From positions 1 to 43,042 of the forward strand of contig CAZDMQ010000021.1 in NCBI GenBank assembly GCA_964506685.1: 43,042 nucleotides of DNA. The letters are read 5' to 3'. This document shows, one piece after another, positions 33,687 through 41,516 of this stretch. The notes below the pieces were generated by a model, which saw only the letters and a list, made by a program, of their open reading frames with translations, did not search any database and was not told the DNA's origin. The position numbers were made by a program, and so were the translations under genes. Positions within the stretch are counted from its first letter, which is position 1. Every line of letters starts with the position of its first letter. Source of the DNA: UBA5336 sp964506685. Lineage in GTDB: Bacteria > Pseudomonadota > Alphaproteobacteria > Caulobacterales > Hyphomonadaceae.

Positions 33687-34412
33687 GTGCCCCTGAACTG
33701 GATCCCGAACGGGCTCACGCTCCTGCGCTGCGTCCTGGCCTTCATTGCCGCCGGGGCGGCGGTCGTGGCCGGCTATGGCGGTCTGCGGCCGGTCCACCTG
33801 CTCGGCTTCGGCCCCGAGACCTGGATCTCGCTTGGCCAGCCGCCGGTGATCCTGTCGGTCAGCGATGCCATGCCGGCCGCCCATCTCGCCCTGATCGCCT
33901 TCGCCCTGGCCGCGCTCACCGACCTCATCGATGGCTGGGCGGCCCGGCGCCTGAATGCCGTCACCGCCTTTGGCGCCTGGCTCGACCCGATTGCCGACAA
34001 GCTGCTGGTCGGGCTGTCACTGGTTGCGCTGACCCTGTTCGCCGACCCTGTCTGGCTGATCGCGATCCCGGCCATTGCGATCCTTGTCCGCGATGGCTGG
34101 ATCACGTGGCTGCGGCTCTCGCGCGGTGGCGGCTATGCGCTGCCCGTGATGGCACTCGCCAAGTGGAAGACCGCGCTGGAACTCACCGGGATCACCATGC
34201 TGTTCGCCTACTGGCCCTTCTTCTGGGTGGTGAGCGGCCATGCCGGCGGACTGTCCGTCCCCTCGCCGGCCCTGATCGAGACGGCGAGCTTTTTCGTCCC
34301 CTTCGGGATTTCCTCGCTCTGGGTCGCGGCCATGCTCTCGCTCTACACCGGCTGGCGCTATGTCCAGGTCTATCGCGGCGGCCAGACGCGCCTGCCCGAC
34401 ACGTTCGACTAG
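33687..34412 (+). CDS. pgsA: CDP-alcohol phosphatidyltransferase (PgsA-like)
   Basis: An integral membrane enzyme that transfers a phosphatidyl group from CDP-diacylglycerol to an alcohol, most likely glycerol-3-phosphate for phosphatidylglycerol. It has the complete signature D-G-x2-A-R-x8-G-x3-D-x3-D: Asp82-Gly83, Ala86-Arg87, Gly96, Asp100 and Asp104. The start is GTG 33687 (family-like VPLNWIPNGLTLLRCVLAFI, with GGAAAGG upstream). The protein is 241 residues, longer than the usual 190, with an extra 30-residue loop (about 31-60) between the first segment and the signature and another before the last helix. Another CDP-alcohol acceptor is possible, so the gene symbol is tentative. Confidence 0.8.
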   Translation: MPLNWIPNGLTLLRCVLAFIAAGAAVVAGYGGLRPVHLLGFGPETWISLGQPPVILSVSDAMPAAHLALIAFALAALTDLIDGWAARRLNAVTAFGAWLDPIADKLLVGLSLVALTLFADPVWLIAIPAIAILVRDGWITWLRLSRGGGYALPVMALAKWKTALELTGITMLFAYWPFFWVVSGHAGGLSVPSPALIETASFFVPFGISSLWVAAMLSLYTGWRYVQVYRGGQTRLPDTFD

Positions 34413-34486
34413 ACGAGGCGGCCTTGCGCGCTGCGCCAGGTCAGTGTCCCCCGTCAGCATTCACCCTAAGTGGCAGACAGCGCCGG

Positions 34487-34903
34487 TCAGCTCGGCTGTG
34501 ACCGTTCGAACGGGCTATCGAGCGAGAAGGCCGGCACGTTCGCGGTCATCCATGCCCCGCTGCGGCTCTGGAAATCATAGCTGCCGGACATGAAGCCCGA
34601 TGGCGCTGCCAGCGGCGCGCCGGACGTGTAGCGGAACGCATCACCGGGCGCGAGCACGGGCTGCTGGCCGACCACGCCGTCGCCATCGACGATCTGGGTC
34701 CGCCCGAGACTGTCGACGATCTGCCAGTGGCGGACCATGAGCTGCCAGGTCTCGTTGCTCGTGTTCTCGATCTCCACCGTATAGGCCCAGACGAAATGGT
34801 TCCGCACGGGCTCGGACTCATCGGCCATGAAGCGCGGCTTCACCCGGATGCGGATGCCATCCGTGATCGCCTCGTAGCAGGGGGTTTCAGTCCGCGCCTC
34901 CAT
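34487..34903 (-). CDS. apaG: ApaG protein (Co2+/Mg2+ efflux protein family)
   Basis: A 138-residue fibronectin-like beta-sandwich protein of the ApaG family; effects on cobalt resistance and magnesium efflux were reported, but the molecular role is unclear. Motifs: IRIRVKPRFM, HFVWAYTVEIENTSNETWQL (conserved aromatic strand), RHWQIVDSLG, VVGQQPVLAPGDAFRYTSG and GSYDFQ. It lies 21 bp after metZ on the same strand, a common alphaproteobacterial pair. Confidence 0.94.
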   Translation of the reverse strand: MEARTETPCYEAITDGIRIRVKPRFMADESEPVRNHFVWAYTVEIENTSNETWQLMVRHWQIVDSLGRTQIVDGDGVVGQQPVLAPGDAFRYTSGAPLAAPSGFMSGSYDFQSRSGAWMTANVPAFSLDSPFERSQPS

Positions 34904-34924
34904 GCTTCCCTTCTTGCCGCCGGT

Positions 34925-36124
34925 CTAGACCGCGTCAAGCGCGGCGAGGAGGTCTTCGCTCAGGTCCTCGACATCCTCGAGCCCCACCGACAGCCGGATC
35001 CAGCTCTCGTCGAGGCCCATGGCCGTGCGATCCGCCTCCGTGAGGGCGCGGTGCGTGGTCGAGGCCGGATGGCAGGCGAGGGATTTCGAATCGCCGAGAT
35101 TGTTGGAAATGTCGACAAGCTCCAGCGCATTGAGCATCCTGAACGCCTCGGCCCGTGCGCCGTGGATGGAAAACGCGATGAGCGTGCCACCCGATAGCAT
35201 CTGGCGGGCATGGACCCGATGATGGGGATGGTCGCTCCGCCCCGGATAACGCACCGCAGCAACGGCGCGGTGGGCCGCGATCCGGTCGGCCAGAATGGCC
35301 GCGCTTTCGGAGGCCTTGCGCACACGCAGCTCGATCGTCTCGATCCCCTTGAGCACGACCCATGCATTGAACGGCGAGGCGGCAGGCCCGGTATGGCGCA
35401 GATAGGGATCAAGGTGCTCCTCTATCCAGTCAGCGGGGCCGAGCACCGCACCGGCCAGCACCCGGCCCTGCCCGTCCATGTGCTTGGTCGCCGAATAGGT
35501 CACGATGTCGGCGCCATGCTCGAAGGGTTTCTGCAGCACGGGCGTGGCAAAGACATTGTCGACCACCAGCAGCGCCCCCGCCGCATGTGCAAGCTCGGCA
35601 ACAGCGGCCATGTCGACCCCGTCCAGGAGCGGATTGGACGGGGTTTCAACCAGGACCAGTTTCGCCGGTGTCGAGAGCGCCCGCGCCCAGGCAGCGAGAT
35701 CGTCGCCCTGGACGAATTCGGTCTCGATGCCATAGCGCGGCATCAGCGTGCCGACGATCCATCGGCACGAACCGAACAGCGCGCTCGCCGCCACAACACG
35801 GTCACCGGCCCGGCAGGGCGCCATCATGGTCGAGGAGATCGCCCCCATGCCGGAGGCTGTGATGCGGCAGGTCCCGGCGCCTTCGAGCAGGGCCAGCCGC
35901 TCTTCCAGCATGCGCACGGTGGGATTGGCATAGCGCGAATAGACGAAGCCCGGTTCCTCGCCGGCCATGCGGGCAGCGGCCTGCTCGGCGCTGTCATAGG
36001 CATAGCCGGACGTCAGGTAGAGCGCCTCGGCCGTCTCGCCATGGGGCGACCGCATCAGCCCGCCGCGGACCAGCTGCGTTGCCGGCCGCAGCGGCGTCTT
36101 GCGGTCATTCGGGCCATCGGCCAT
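34925..36124 (-). CDS. metZ: O-succinylhomoserine sulfhydrylase
   Basis: MetZ makes homocysteine directly from O-succinylhomoserine and sulfide in methionine synthesis, with pyridoxal phosphate. The 399-residue protein is in the Cys/Met metabolism PLP family: SRYANPTVRMLEERLA near residue 63, SGMGAISS at 91-98, SNPLLDGVD, Asp189 in LLVVDNVFATP, and Lys214 in SATKHMDGQGR for the Schiff base. The VYSRYANPT and TKHMDGQGRVLAG stretches fit MetZ better than MetB, but cystathionine gamma-synthase activity cannot be excluded. It precedes apaG and is divergent from the dCTP deaminase. Confidence 0.92.
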   Translation of the reverse strand: MADGPNDRKTPLRPATQLVRGGLMRSPHGETAEALYLTSGYAYDSAEQAAARMAGEEPGFVYSRYANPTVRMLEERLALLEGAGTCRITASGMGAISSTMMAPCRAGDRVVAASALFGSCRWIVGTLMPRYGIETEFVQGDDLAAWARALSTPAKLVLVETPSNPLLDGVDMAAVAELAHAAGALLVVDNVFATPVLQKPFEHGADIVTYSATKHMDGQGRVLAGAVLGPADWIEEHLDPYLRHTGPAASPFNAWVVLKGIETIELRVRKASESAAILADRIAAHRAVAAVRYPGRSDHPHHRVHARQMLSGGTLIAFSIHGARAEAFRMLNALELVDISNNLGDSKSLACHPASTTHRALTEADRTAMGLDESWIRLSVGLEDVEDLSEDLLAALDAV

Positions 36125-36187
36125 GGGCTCATCCTTTACAAATCGCGACGGCGCGTCTTAGGGCCTTCACCATAGAGGGATCAAGCC

Positions 36188-37216
36188 ATGGCTCAACACA
36201 GCCGCGAACCGGCAGACGGTGTCCTGCCCGATTTCGAACTCGACGCCCTGATCGCCAGCGGCGCCATATCGGCCGAGCAGCCGTTCCAGCCCGGCCAGGT
36301 CCAGCCCGCGAGCCTCGACCTGCGCCTCACCGGCGATGTCTACCGGGTGCGGGCGAGCTTCCTGCCCGGCCGCGGCCGCTCCATCGGCAAGCTGCTCCAT
36401 ACCTCCGACCTGCAGATGCACCGGATGGACATTTCGGCGGGTGCGGTACTGGAAACCGGGTGCGTCTATCTCGCCCTGCTGGCCGAACGGGTCGAGTTGC
36501 CAAAAGAGCTCAGCGGGCGGGCCAATCCGAAATCCTCGACCGGCCGGCTCGATGTCTTTACCCGGGTGATCACCGATGGCGGGGAGGCCTTCGACGACGT
36601 GCCCGCCGGCTATTCCGGCCCGCTCTATCTCGAAATCTGTCCCCGCACCTTCTCGATCCTCGCACGCCAGGGTGACCGGCTCTGCCAGCTCAGGCTGCGG
36701 CGCGGTCCGGCACGGCCGCAAAAGGAACTGACCTTTTCGGTCAGCCTCACGCCCGGCCCCGATGCCGCACCGGTCGGCTGGCGCGCGCGCCGGCATGCGG
36801 GCGTGGTCGATCTCCAGCGCACTGGCAAGCATGCCATCGCCGAGTTCTGGGAGCCGGTCTTCCCCGATCGCGGACGGGTCGTGCTGCAGCCGGACGAGTT
36901 CTACATCCTCGCCTCCAAGGAGGCGGTGAAGGTGCCCGCCCTGCAGGCCGCCGAAATGGCGCCGATCGCACCCGAGCTCGGCGAGTTCCGGGCCCATTAT
37001 GCTGGCTTCTTCGACCCCGGCTTCGGGGGCAATGAGGGCGGCTCCCGGGCAGTGCTCGAAGTGCGGACCCGCGACGTGCCGTTCTTCGTCGAGGACGGCC
37101 AGCCGGTCGGCCGGCTTGTCTATGAGCCCATGGCCGCGCGGCCCGAACGGCTCTACGGCGGCACCGGCAGCCACTATCAGGGCCAGGGGCTGCGGCTGGG
37201 AAAGCACTTTGCCTGA
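36188..37216 (+). CDS. dcd: 2'-deoxycytidine 5'-triphosphate deaminase, long alphaproteobacterial form
   Basis: Deaminates dCTP to dUTP for dTTP supply. The 342-residue protein is nearly twice the length of the enteric Dcd (about 190) and appears to hold two dUTPase-like beta units, as in the long alphaproteobacterial family. Markers are QVQPASLDLRLTGDVYRV near residue 38, ELSGRANPKSSTGRLDVFTRVITD (in part, about 109-130) with the Arg/Ser catalytic segment, GPLYLEICPRTFSILARQGDRLCQLRL (in part). The second half has GGSRAVLEVRTRDVPF and ends GSHYQGQGLRLGKHFA. The second copy of the 106-nt RNA element begins 14 bp after its stop. Confidence 0.92.
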   Translation: MAQHSREPADGVLPDFELDALIASGAISAEQPFQPGQVQPASLDLRLTGDVYRVRASFLPGRGRSIGKLLHTSDLQMHRMDISAGAVLETGCVYLALLAERVELPKELSGRANPKSSTGRLDVFTRVITDGGEAFDDVPAGYSGPLYLEICPRTFSILARQGDRLCQLRLRRGPARPQKELTFSVSLTPGPDAAPVGWRARRHAGVVDLQRTGKHAIAEFWEPVFPDRGRVVLQPDEFYILASKEAVKVPALQAAEMAPIAPELGEFRAHYAGFFDPGFGGNEGGSRAVLEVRTRDVPFFVEDGQPVGRLVYEPMAARPERLYGGTGSHYQGQGLRLGKHFA

Positions 37217-37230
37217 TGTGGGCGTTCAGG

Positions 37231-37336
37231 CAAGTTCGGAGTAAACGGAACCGATTGCGAACGGACACTTGCGCAAATACAGGGATGTAAAGCGGCGGTC
37301 TGGAGCAAAACGAACGACCGGCGCTTCCGGGGCGGA
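37231..37336 (+). ncRNA. Candidate structured RNA element, copy B (after dcd)
   Basis: This 106-nt sequence matches copy A (14405-14300, minus) at 86 positions without gaps. Position 1-5 CAAGT pairs with 37-41 ACTTG, where copy A has CAACT and AGTTG: the C-G pair became G-C. Hairpin 1 keeps GTAAACG/CGATTGC with one wobble and one A-A mismatch. Hairpin 2 (positions 60-70 with 86-96) has ten pairs and one G-G mismatch, the loop starting at TGGAG. It lies between the convergent genes dcd and the channel gene, in the direction of dcd. A strong GC stem follows, GGGCGG (from 37330) with CCGCCC (to about 37360) around GGCTGCAGCC. The short open reading frame across it is not preserved as a protein: differences are not enriched at third codon positions. 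Confidence 0.6.
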
Positions 37337-37386
37337 GGGCTGCAGCCGCGCCGCCCGGCGTCCGCCCCGCCTACCCATGCGCGCGC

Positions 37387-37836
37387 TCAATCGCTGTCAT
37401 CGCGCCGCCGACGCGCGCGGTGACCCTCGCGCAATTCAGACACCGCCTCGAACATGAAAGCGGTCGACAGGCCGAACAGGATGAAGCCACCCGTGCCGAC
37501 GAAGCCCGACAGCAAACGCCATTCGTCGGGCGGCAGCACATCGCCAAAACCGAGCGTGGTGAAGGCCACCATGGCGAAATAGACCGCCTCCTCGAGTGTC
37601 GAAAACAGCCCCAGAAGACGGAACGCGGCGGCCCATATCCACATCACGATCGACAGCACCGCCAGCATGGACAGGGTGATGACACACAGCGCCAGCGCGG
37701 ACCGGGTGAAGGGCCGCACCTCGAACAACCGCGCCTTGACACCCTGAAAGAGCTCCAGCGACAGCGCCATCAGCACGGTGCCGGTCACGACCGTAAGCGT
37801 AATCAGGGCACTGCCGAGAACGAACTGGAAAAGCAT
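37387..37836 (-). CDS. Two-pore-helix ion channel family protein (potassium-channel-like)
   Basis: A 149-residue inner-membrane protein. It has hydrophobic segments at about residues 3-27, 46-73 and 107-131, with a pore helix before TTLGFGD at 93-99, the selectivity-filter pattern of potassium-selective channels (TxGxGD). The C-terminal 18 residues are basic/acidic (REGHRARRRRDDSD) with no regulatory domain. There is an additional N-terminal segment before the usual two-helix core. Base composition is like the rest of the genome. It converges with dcd and is divergent to the TIR gene with a 338-bp spacer; a link with the TIR gene is possible but not shown. Confidence 0.85.
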   Translation of the reverse strand: MLFQFVLGSALITLTVVTGTVLMALSLELFQGVKARLFEVRPFTRSALALCVITLSMLAVLSIVMWIWAAAFRLLGLFSTLEEAVYFAMVAFTTLGFGDVLPPDEWRLLSGFVGTGGFILFGLSTAFMFEAVSELREGHRARRRRDDSD

Positions 37837-38174
37837 GACGTACAGCTCCTAGCACAAAGCAAGCTGGAAGCGGCATTTCCGCCCGCCCATCTCGGTGACT
37901 TACCAGCGACCGACACAGCCACTGCAACACGGCCGGGACGCCGCGCGTTTCCTGCAAAGGCAGAGCACCTGCCGCAGAACGAACGTCACTCCACTCAACT
38001 GACGTGCGAGGACAGGTCCGCTTGCATTCACAGTGCCTCTCTTGTCGTAAGGAAAGAACGAAGATGGGGTGCGGCCTGGCGTCTTATGCAGATTTCGGTT
38101 GGCTTGAATTCGTTTTCGGTTTGAAGTTCCGTACTGGAGTTCCTTTATCAAGACAGGACAGTGCAGGAGCCGCC
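37837..38174. other. Spacer upstream of the TIR gene, GC drops toward the TIR side
   Basis: The first part (to about 38000) has the host-like composition; from about 38040 the G+C falls and stays low through the TIR gene. The TIR reading frame is open from 38004, with an ATG at 38064 preceded by AAGGAAAGA, which would add 37 residues to the TIR protein. I see no tRNA, integrase fragment, or inverted repeat that would mark an insertion edge. Confidence 0.5.
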
Positions 38175-39245
38175 ATGCAGGTTTTCATCAGCCACCTTTT
38201 CGACGACAGAAAAATTGCAGACGCACTCAAAAGAACGATGACTGAATGGGGAATCAATGAGGAGTACATTTTCCAAGCATCAGATTTCAATAATCCACGA
38301 ATGAACCAGTCCGCCAACATCTCCGATGAACTAATCAATTATCTCAAGAACTGCGATCTGTTCATCCTGATCTACACTCATGATGATTCGGACTGGAGTT
38401 ATTGCACCTACGAACTTGGTGCAGTGCGCGCATCCGACAGTTGCTCAACCACGGTCGTAACCCTGTCCTTCAACGGCCACCAGCCGAAACCCATGCTCGG
38501 GAAACTGTATCTGAACGCGCGCAATTCTGATGAGATTCATGGCTTTGTCACTAAGCTGTTCCGAGATCCGACATATGTCGTGCCCGATGAGCCACGCCGG
38601 GAGCAGATCCTTAAATTCCAGAAACACTGGGATGCCCTAAATGATGCCGGCCTCGAGGCAAAGGCAAAAGCCCTCTACGAAGCAATTAACCTGGCGGCTG
38701 ACACGATCTCTCGCGACGATCCAAGGGCCGAGAACCACCGTCTTCAATTCCTGCAGTTCGAACTCGACGGAAAGATCGCCCAGACTATCATCGAGCTGCG
38801 CCAGACGGCGGACACCCAAGGCAGAAACTCAGAGGCGTATCGCAAGTTTCGTGAAGATGCAAAAGATCTCCTGCGCGATGGGCTGAAAGTCACGGCGAAA
38901 AGTCAGGAAGGCGCGCTCGAGGAGTTCAACATAGAAGGCGCCGGGACGGGCTTGTCGCTTCAAGACTTATTTAACTCCTGGAGACGCGAGGCGTTGCCGA
39001 TATTGCAGGACGATTACAACACAGAAACAGTACCTCCTACAGAATTCGACTGGCAGACCAGCCTGCTTGAGGACTTCTCCAGGGCAACCGAGGGACACCG
39101 GTCCAAACCACCTAAATTTCCAATGCGAAGAATTCGAGACGGCGCAAAGGGAAATCGCCAACCGGTGATTGTCCGGTCTCGCGAATTTTCCAGCGGACGT
39201 CGCGAATTTGACGTTTATCTGTTCAAGATACCGGAAGACGATTAG
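38175..39245 (+). CDS. TIR-domain protein, candidate antiphage NADase
   Basis: A 356-residue protein with an N-terminal TIR domain (about residues 1-140). It opens MQVFISHLFDDRKIADALK, has CDLFILIYTHDDSDWSYCTYELGAVRAS with Glu80 where catalytic TIR domains carry the NAD-cleaving glutamate, and GKLYLNA further on. Bacterial TIR domains typically hydrolyse or cyclise NAD in phage defence (Thoeris, CBASS, TIR-pAgo, TIR-APAZ and others). The C-terminal 210 residues are unfamiliar: a helical part (about 155-270, KAKALYEAINLAADTI, QTIIELRQTADT) and a final part ending RREFDVYLFKIPEDD. ATG 38175 has AGGAG upstream. Two sampled 60-base lines here are 52% and 40% G+C, against 73% for one line in dcd, suggesting horizontal acquisition. 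No ThsA, cyclase or Argonaute is adjacent. Confidence 0.85.
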   Translation: MQVFISHLFDDRKIADALKRTMTEWGINEEYIFQASDFNNPRMNQSANISDELINYLKNCDLFILIYTHDDSDWSYCTYELGAVRASDSCSTTVVTLSFNGHQPKPMLGKLYLNARNSDEIHGFVTKLFRDPTYVVPDEPRREQILKFQKHWDALNDAGLEAKAKALYEAINLAADTISRDDPRAENHRLQFLQFELDGKIAQTIIELRQTADTQGRNSEAYRKFREDAKDLLRDGLKVTAKSQEGALEEFNIEGAGTGLSLQDLFNSWRREALPILQDDYNTETVPPTEFDWQTSLLEDFSRATEGHRSKPPKFPMRRIRDGAKGNRQPVIVRSREFSSGRREFDVYLFKIPEDD

Positions 39246-39264
39246 TAAGGCGCGACCGAACAGT

Positions 39265-39528
39265 TCAGACTGCTGAAGCGAGCGCCTGATAGGTTCCTGT
39301 AACAAGTTGCATCATGGATTGACGCTCTGCCTGCCCGACGCCTTCCAGCTTGCAGAGAGTCTGCTCAACATCTTTGGGTGAAATCTCGTCGCTTTCTCCA
39401 TGCGCGCCATGTAGCGCTCCTAGCATGTAGTACAGAAGATCGCGCTCAAGCGGCGTGTCATGCTCTGTGAACTCGATTCTGAGAAACTCGACGAGTTGAC
39501 GCGATTTCAAAGTTTGTGTCGTTTTCAT
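39265..39528 (-). CDS. Small unknown protein, convergent partner of the TIR gene
   Basis: I do not recognise this family. The 87-residue protein (ATG with complement 39526-39528, AGGATG eight bases upstream; a second ATG at 39537 is possible) is predicted helical and slightly acidic. It has FLRIEFTEHDTPLERDLLYYMLGALHGAHGES (in part), an apparent two-helix unit, and EQTLCKLEGVGQAERQSMMQLV. Composition is low-GC like the TIR gene, and the stop lies 19 bp from the TIR stop, so the two converge without room for more than a tiny terminator. A TTTATAC element right before the start on the minus strand may be a -10. It could be an independent gene, an inhibitor or an antitoxin-like partner; nothing in the sequence decides. 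Confidence 0.6.
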   Translation of the reverse strand: MKTTQTLKSRQLVEFLRIEFTEHDTPLERDLLYYMLGALHGAHGESDEISPKDVEQTLCKLEGVGQAERQSMMQLVTGTYQALASAV

Positions 39529-39695
39529 AAGGTGCATCCTGTATAAAGCTGGTCACCACGGGTAATCGATCGGACGTCGATACTCGTTATTCCAACCTTT
39601 TGCGAGTCGGTTAATCAATCCTTCTCCGACCTATGTTCTGCGCCCGGAAGCATGACGTTAGCTCCGGCAGGATCGCGCGACGTCGTGGCCGCCAG

Positions 39696-39710
39696 GCCTT
39701 GTCACCGGCA
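39696..39710. repeat. 15-bp direct repeat, left of the SDR gene
   Basis: GCCTTGTCACCGGCA is found here and again at 40603-40617, on either side of the SDR gene. Flanks differ. It may mark a past recombination or be accidental. Confidence 0.6.
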
Positions 39711-39720
39711 CGTCCTGTTC

Positions 39721-40548
39721 TCAGGTCCTTGCGGTCATGCCGCCATCGACGATGAACTCCTGGCCCGTGCAGTAGCTCGACGCATCGCTGGCGAGGAACA
39801 CGATCATTTCGGCAATTTCGCCGGCGCTGCCCGGACGGGCGAGAACACTTGCCGTCGCGCCCAGGGCCGCGGTGTTGATCGCGTTCCCGCCTTCAGTGAA
39901 CAGCGCCGCCTGCATTGCGCCGGGGTCCGGTGACGCCTCGGTGACGCGGGCGATTTCCTTGCCCCAGAGCGGGGTCTCGATGATGCCGGGATGGACCGAG
40001 TTCACGCGGATATTGTAGCCGAGCTGGCCACACTCGACGGCGGCAGACTTGGTGAACAGCCGCACGGCCCCCTTCGAGGCGCAATAGGCGCCCATGCCAG
40101 CCGATCCCCTGAGGCCGGCCACCGAGGAGAGGTTGATGATGGAACCGCCCCCGGTCTCGCGCATCGCCCGCACCCCGGCGCGGGTGCCGAGGAAGACGCT
40201 GTCGACATTGATGGTCATCTGCCGGCGCCAGTCATCGAGAGAGAAGGTGCATAGCGCCCCGGCGATCGCGACGCCGGCATTGTTGACCAGCACCGAGGGC
40301 GGGCCCAGTTCGGCGGCAGTGTCCGCCATGACCGTGTCCCAGCGGGCTTCATCGGTGACATCCTGCGCCGCCCCGACCGCCCGGCCGCCCGCCTCGGTGA
40401 TTGCCGCCGCGCAGCGCGCCGCCCCCTCGCCGTCGAGATCGGTGGCCATGACCGCTGCCCCTTCCCGGGCCAGCGCCTCCGCGGTGGCACGACCGATGCC
40501 GCTTGCCGCACCCGTCACGAGTGCGACCCTGCCCTCAAGCTGGCCCAT
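39721..40548 (-). CDS. SDR family NAD(P)-dependent oxidoreductase
   Basis: A classical short-chain dehydrogenase of 275 residues. TGAASGIG at 12-19 binds the dinucleotide, NNAG is at 89-92, the catalytic Ser is in SSVAG (141-145), and Tyr155-x3-Lys159 (YCASK) completes the active site. DLDGE after the second strand (Asp37) suggests NAD rather than NADP. The ending TGQEFIVDGGMTART is typical. It resembles cyclopentanol or hydroxysteroid dehydrogenases; the substrate cannot be fixed. No operon partner. Bounded by a 15-bp direct repeat at 39696-39710 and 40603-40617. Confidence 0.9.
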   Translation of the reverse strand: MGQLEGRVALVTGAASGIGRATAEALAREGAAVMATDLDGEGAARCAAAITEAGGRAVGAAQDVTDEARWDTVMADTAAELGPPSVLVNNAGVAIAGALCTFSLDDWRRQMTINVDSVFLGTRAGVRAMRETGGGSIINLSSVAGLRGSAGMGAYCASKGAVRLFTKSAAVECGQLGYNIRVNSVHPGIIETPLWGKEIARVTEASPDPGAMQAALFTEGGNAINTAALGATASVLARPGSAGEIAEMIVFLASDASSYCTGQEFIVDGGMTART

Positions 40549-40602
40549 GATGATCTCCCTGCCTGTCTCTTGTTTTCTCCCGGCAGTCTATCGCCCATCC
40601 AC

Positions 40603-40617
40603 GCCTTGTCACCGGCA
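40603..40617. repeat. 15-bp direct repeat, right of the SDR gene
   Basis: Second copy of the GCCTTGTCACCGGCA sequence seen at 39696-39710. Confidence 0.6.
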
Positions 40618-40707
40618 AAACGCGAGCCGGCAGGTGCAGGCCGGCCCCCCTGGCGTGCAGCCGCAGGAGATGGGAGGTGTGCCCGGGGCCCGGCGCCGGG
40701 GTCGCGA

Positions 40708-41415
40708 TCAGACCGACAGGAACCGGATCGCCTCGCCCGGCGCGAGGATTGCTGCGGTCAGTGACCCGCCGAAACAGGCGCCGGTGTCGATATTGATCCG
40801 CCGGCCATCGCCCGACACGTCGGGGCGGTAATCCTCGGTCGGGGTATGGCCATGGACCACCCGGTGCCCCTCGAGCGCCGGCGCGGTCCACTTGCGCGTG
40901 TCGAAGAATGTCTCGGAGCGGGTCCAGAGATAGACGTCCGGTTTTTCATCGGGAAAGCGGGTCCCGTCGAGGCCGGCATGGACGAACACCAGCCCGTCTT
41001 CCGGTCGCCAGCAAAGGTATGGACGCGCCTTCAGCCAGCTATGGTGCTGGTAGAGCAGGCCGGGAACGGGGTCGGTCTCATAGCTATGCAGCGTGGCCAT
41101 CCCGCCATTGCGTGCCCATTGCGCCTCGGCGAGCGCACCGCCATCGAGCGCCTCGATCATCATCTGCTCGTGATTGCCGCGCAGGCAGACAATCTCCAGC
41201 GCCGGCGTCCCGGTGGCGGCCCGCTCGAGCGTCCGCAGCCGTTCGATCACCCCCCGGCTGTCCGGCCCGCGATCAACATAGTCGCCGAGGTGCACAAGGC
41301 AGGCGCAGAGCTCGGCATGGAACGCGAGATGATGCTCGAAGATGCGCTCGTGCAGGGCGGTGAGGCGGTCAAGCTCGCCGTGAATATCGCCTATGGCATA
41401 ATAGACGCGGGCCAT
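40708..41415 (-). CDS. Metallophosphatase, serine/threonine protein phosphatase-like
   Basis: A 235-residue cytoplasmic calcineurin-like phosphatase. Metal-binding motifs are complete: GDIHG at 9-13, LGDYVDRGPDS, LRGNHEQM, then GLVFVHAGLDG and VVHGHTP. This is the bacterial PPP/ApaH-like group (PrpA-like), acting on phosphoproteins or dinucleoside polyphosphates. The ATG with complement 41413-41415 is preferred, being preceded by GAGGAGGGG and matching the family N-terminus; an in-frame ATG at 41487 would add 24 acidic residues. No operon partner. The upstream region holds a terminator facing the opposite way. Confidence 0.88.
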   Translation of the reverse strand: MARVYYAIGDIHGELDRLTALHERIFEHHLAFHAELCACLVHLGDYVDRGPDSRGVIERLRTLERAATGTPALEIVCLRGNHEQMMIEALDGGALAEAQWARNGGMATLHSYETDPVPGLLYQHHSWLKARPYLCWRPEDGLVFVHAGLDGTRFPDEKPDVYLWTRSETFFDTRKWTAPALEGHRVVHGHTPTEDYRPDVSGDGRRINIDTGACFGGSLTAAILAPGEAIRFLSV

Positions 41416-41516
41416 TTCCGGCCCCTCCTCGGCCACGCTTCCATCTTCCGGACCGGTTTCTGGCATGGCGGTTGCAGGGTCCATCACGAGTTCGGGAACT
41501 CCATCATCTACGCCTC

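Noticed and set aside
38175..39245. Thoeris, CBASS or TIR-Argonaute system
   Set aside because: None of the defining partners (ThsA, nucleotide cyclase, short Argonaute) is next to the TIR gene.
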